Shown piece by piece: positions 63,571 to 64,000 of a stretch of 64,000 nucleotides of DNA (position 1 is its first letter; every line of letters starts with the position of its first letter). The notes below the pieces were generated by a model. That model ran no database searches and was not told where the DNA came from. It was given only the letters and a program-made list of their open reading frames with translations. This DNA comes from Candidatus Petromonas tenebris (lineage in GTDB: Bacteria > Bacillota > Clostridia > Peptostreptococcales > Caminicellaceae), in the NCBI GenBank assembly GCA_014236755.1, contig JACCKY010000003.1:19341-83340 (forward strand). Reading direction: 5' to 3'. The translations under genes and the position numbers were made by a program.

Positions 63571-63927
63571 CTAGTTCATAATTTCTTTTTGCTTCTTTTT
63601 TGACAATGAACTAAAAACCAAATCATAGGAAATATCTATTAACTCCTTTATGAAATCCTCCTCCAAGTCTCCATCTAGATACACAGTATTCCAATTGTCC
63701 TTATTCATGTGATACCCGGGTTTAATATCTTTAAATACTGAACGAAGCTCATGAATTTTATCCTTTGAATGTTTTAAATTAATACTGGGTCTATCAGGTT
63801 CATGAATATTTATAAGCCCAAATATCTTATTTCCAACCTTAAATACTGGAACTGGAATGTTAAAGGGCTTCTCTTCAGTTGCCCCAGGCTTACTTAAAAA
63901 ATATTCTCTAACCTTTTCTTTATTCAT
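63571..63927 (-). CDS. MmcQ/YjbR family DNA-binding-fold protein
   Basis: A 118-residue protein of the MmcQ/YjbR family (double-wing CyaY-like fold). Marks are REYFLSKPGATEEKPF, VPVFKVGNKIFGLI, KPGYHMNKDNWNTVYLDG and IDISYDLVFSSLSKK. Its function is unknown although it is often called a DNA-binding protein. The start is ATG behind AAGGGAG. Single-gene unit. Beyond it, 63928-64000 shows nothing. Confidence 0.88.
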   Translation of the reverse strand: MNKEKVREYFLSKPGATEEKPFNIPVPVFKVGNKIFGLINIHEPDRPSINLKHSKDKIHELRSVFKDIKPGYHMNKDNWNTVYLDGDLEEDFIKELIDISYDLVFSSLSKKKQKEIMN

Positions 63928-64000
63928 ATTATCACTCTCCCTTCATAATTTTTGAAATAAAGTATGTTTATAAACACTAACAAAGGATACTCTTTAATGG

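Overview
The window is AT-rich DNA with strong GGAGG-type ribosome binding sites, S-box (SAM) and T-box leaders, PTS operons with LicT/RAT antitermination, a methionine synthase whose activation domain is a separate protein, and a remnant that looks like a class C group II intron. Together these point to a low-GC Firmicute of the class Clostridia, probably an anaerobic amino-acid and sugar fermenter. I cannot name a species. Most genes lie on the minus strand. I see no prophage, rRNA, CRISPR array or complete insertion sequence.

Layout. 1-2145: 5' end of typA, a cold-shock gene, plsC and a broken XRE regulator. 2146-9510: a leucine operon on the minus strand, read leuA-leuC-leuD-leuB-ilvN-ilvB behind a leucine T-box. 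9709-16568: methionine synthesis in two S-box operons, metY-metA and metF-metH activator-metH. 16668-18862: an unknown gene, a QueG-like iron-sulphur gene between two copies of a palindromic repeat, and decayed M20-family DNA. 18863-23345: an M20 amidohydrolase, two membrane proteins (one DUF5058) and a PucR regulator, which look like one uptake-and-hydrolysis unit. 23707-26105: rhodanese, ubiX, and remnants of a TRAP permease and a ubiD decarboxylase. 26209-34860: assorted genes, including an ABC importer, a UbiA prenyltransferase, a YeiH transporter and a group II intron remnant. 35023-40621: sucrose PTS operon with LicT. 40819-40909: tRNA-Leu. 41041-45411: an operon resembling the orange-protein (ORP) cluster, with Fur and UPF0251 regulators. 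45656-48635: hydantoinase/oxoprolinase-like gene overlapped by a histone-deacetylase-fold gene. 49151-49852: a solitary DpnI-like gene. 49957-63927: SDR, an FAD oxidoreductase behind a purine riboswitch, gmhB, aminopeptidase, DUF362, exoIII, glyoxalase-like, a second QueG-like gene, trehalose operon (treB-treC-treR) and a YjbR-like gene.

Two themes stand out. First, decay: I find in-frame stops (XRE, mrp, TRAP permease), a one-base frameshift (pucR), an internal deletion (ubiD), and 5' or 3' remnants (M20, asparaginase II, group II intron, DpnI tail). Second, dispersed non-coding repeats: related long-palindrome families A and B, and a family C made of runs of degenerate 7-bp units. They sit inside operons and around the QueG-like genes and appear not to have been described. 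The nearest thing to a new protein system is the PucR/DUF5058/membrane-partner/M20 unit, followed by the oxoprolinase-deacetylase pair. All homology statements come from recognising motifs by eye; no database search was run.
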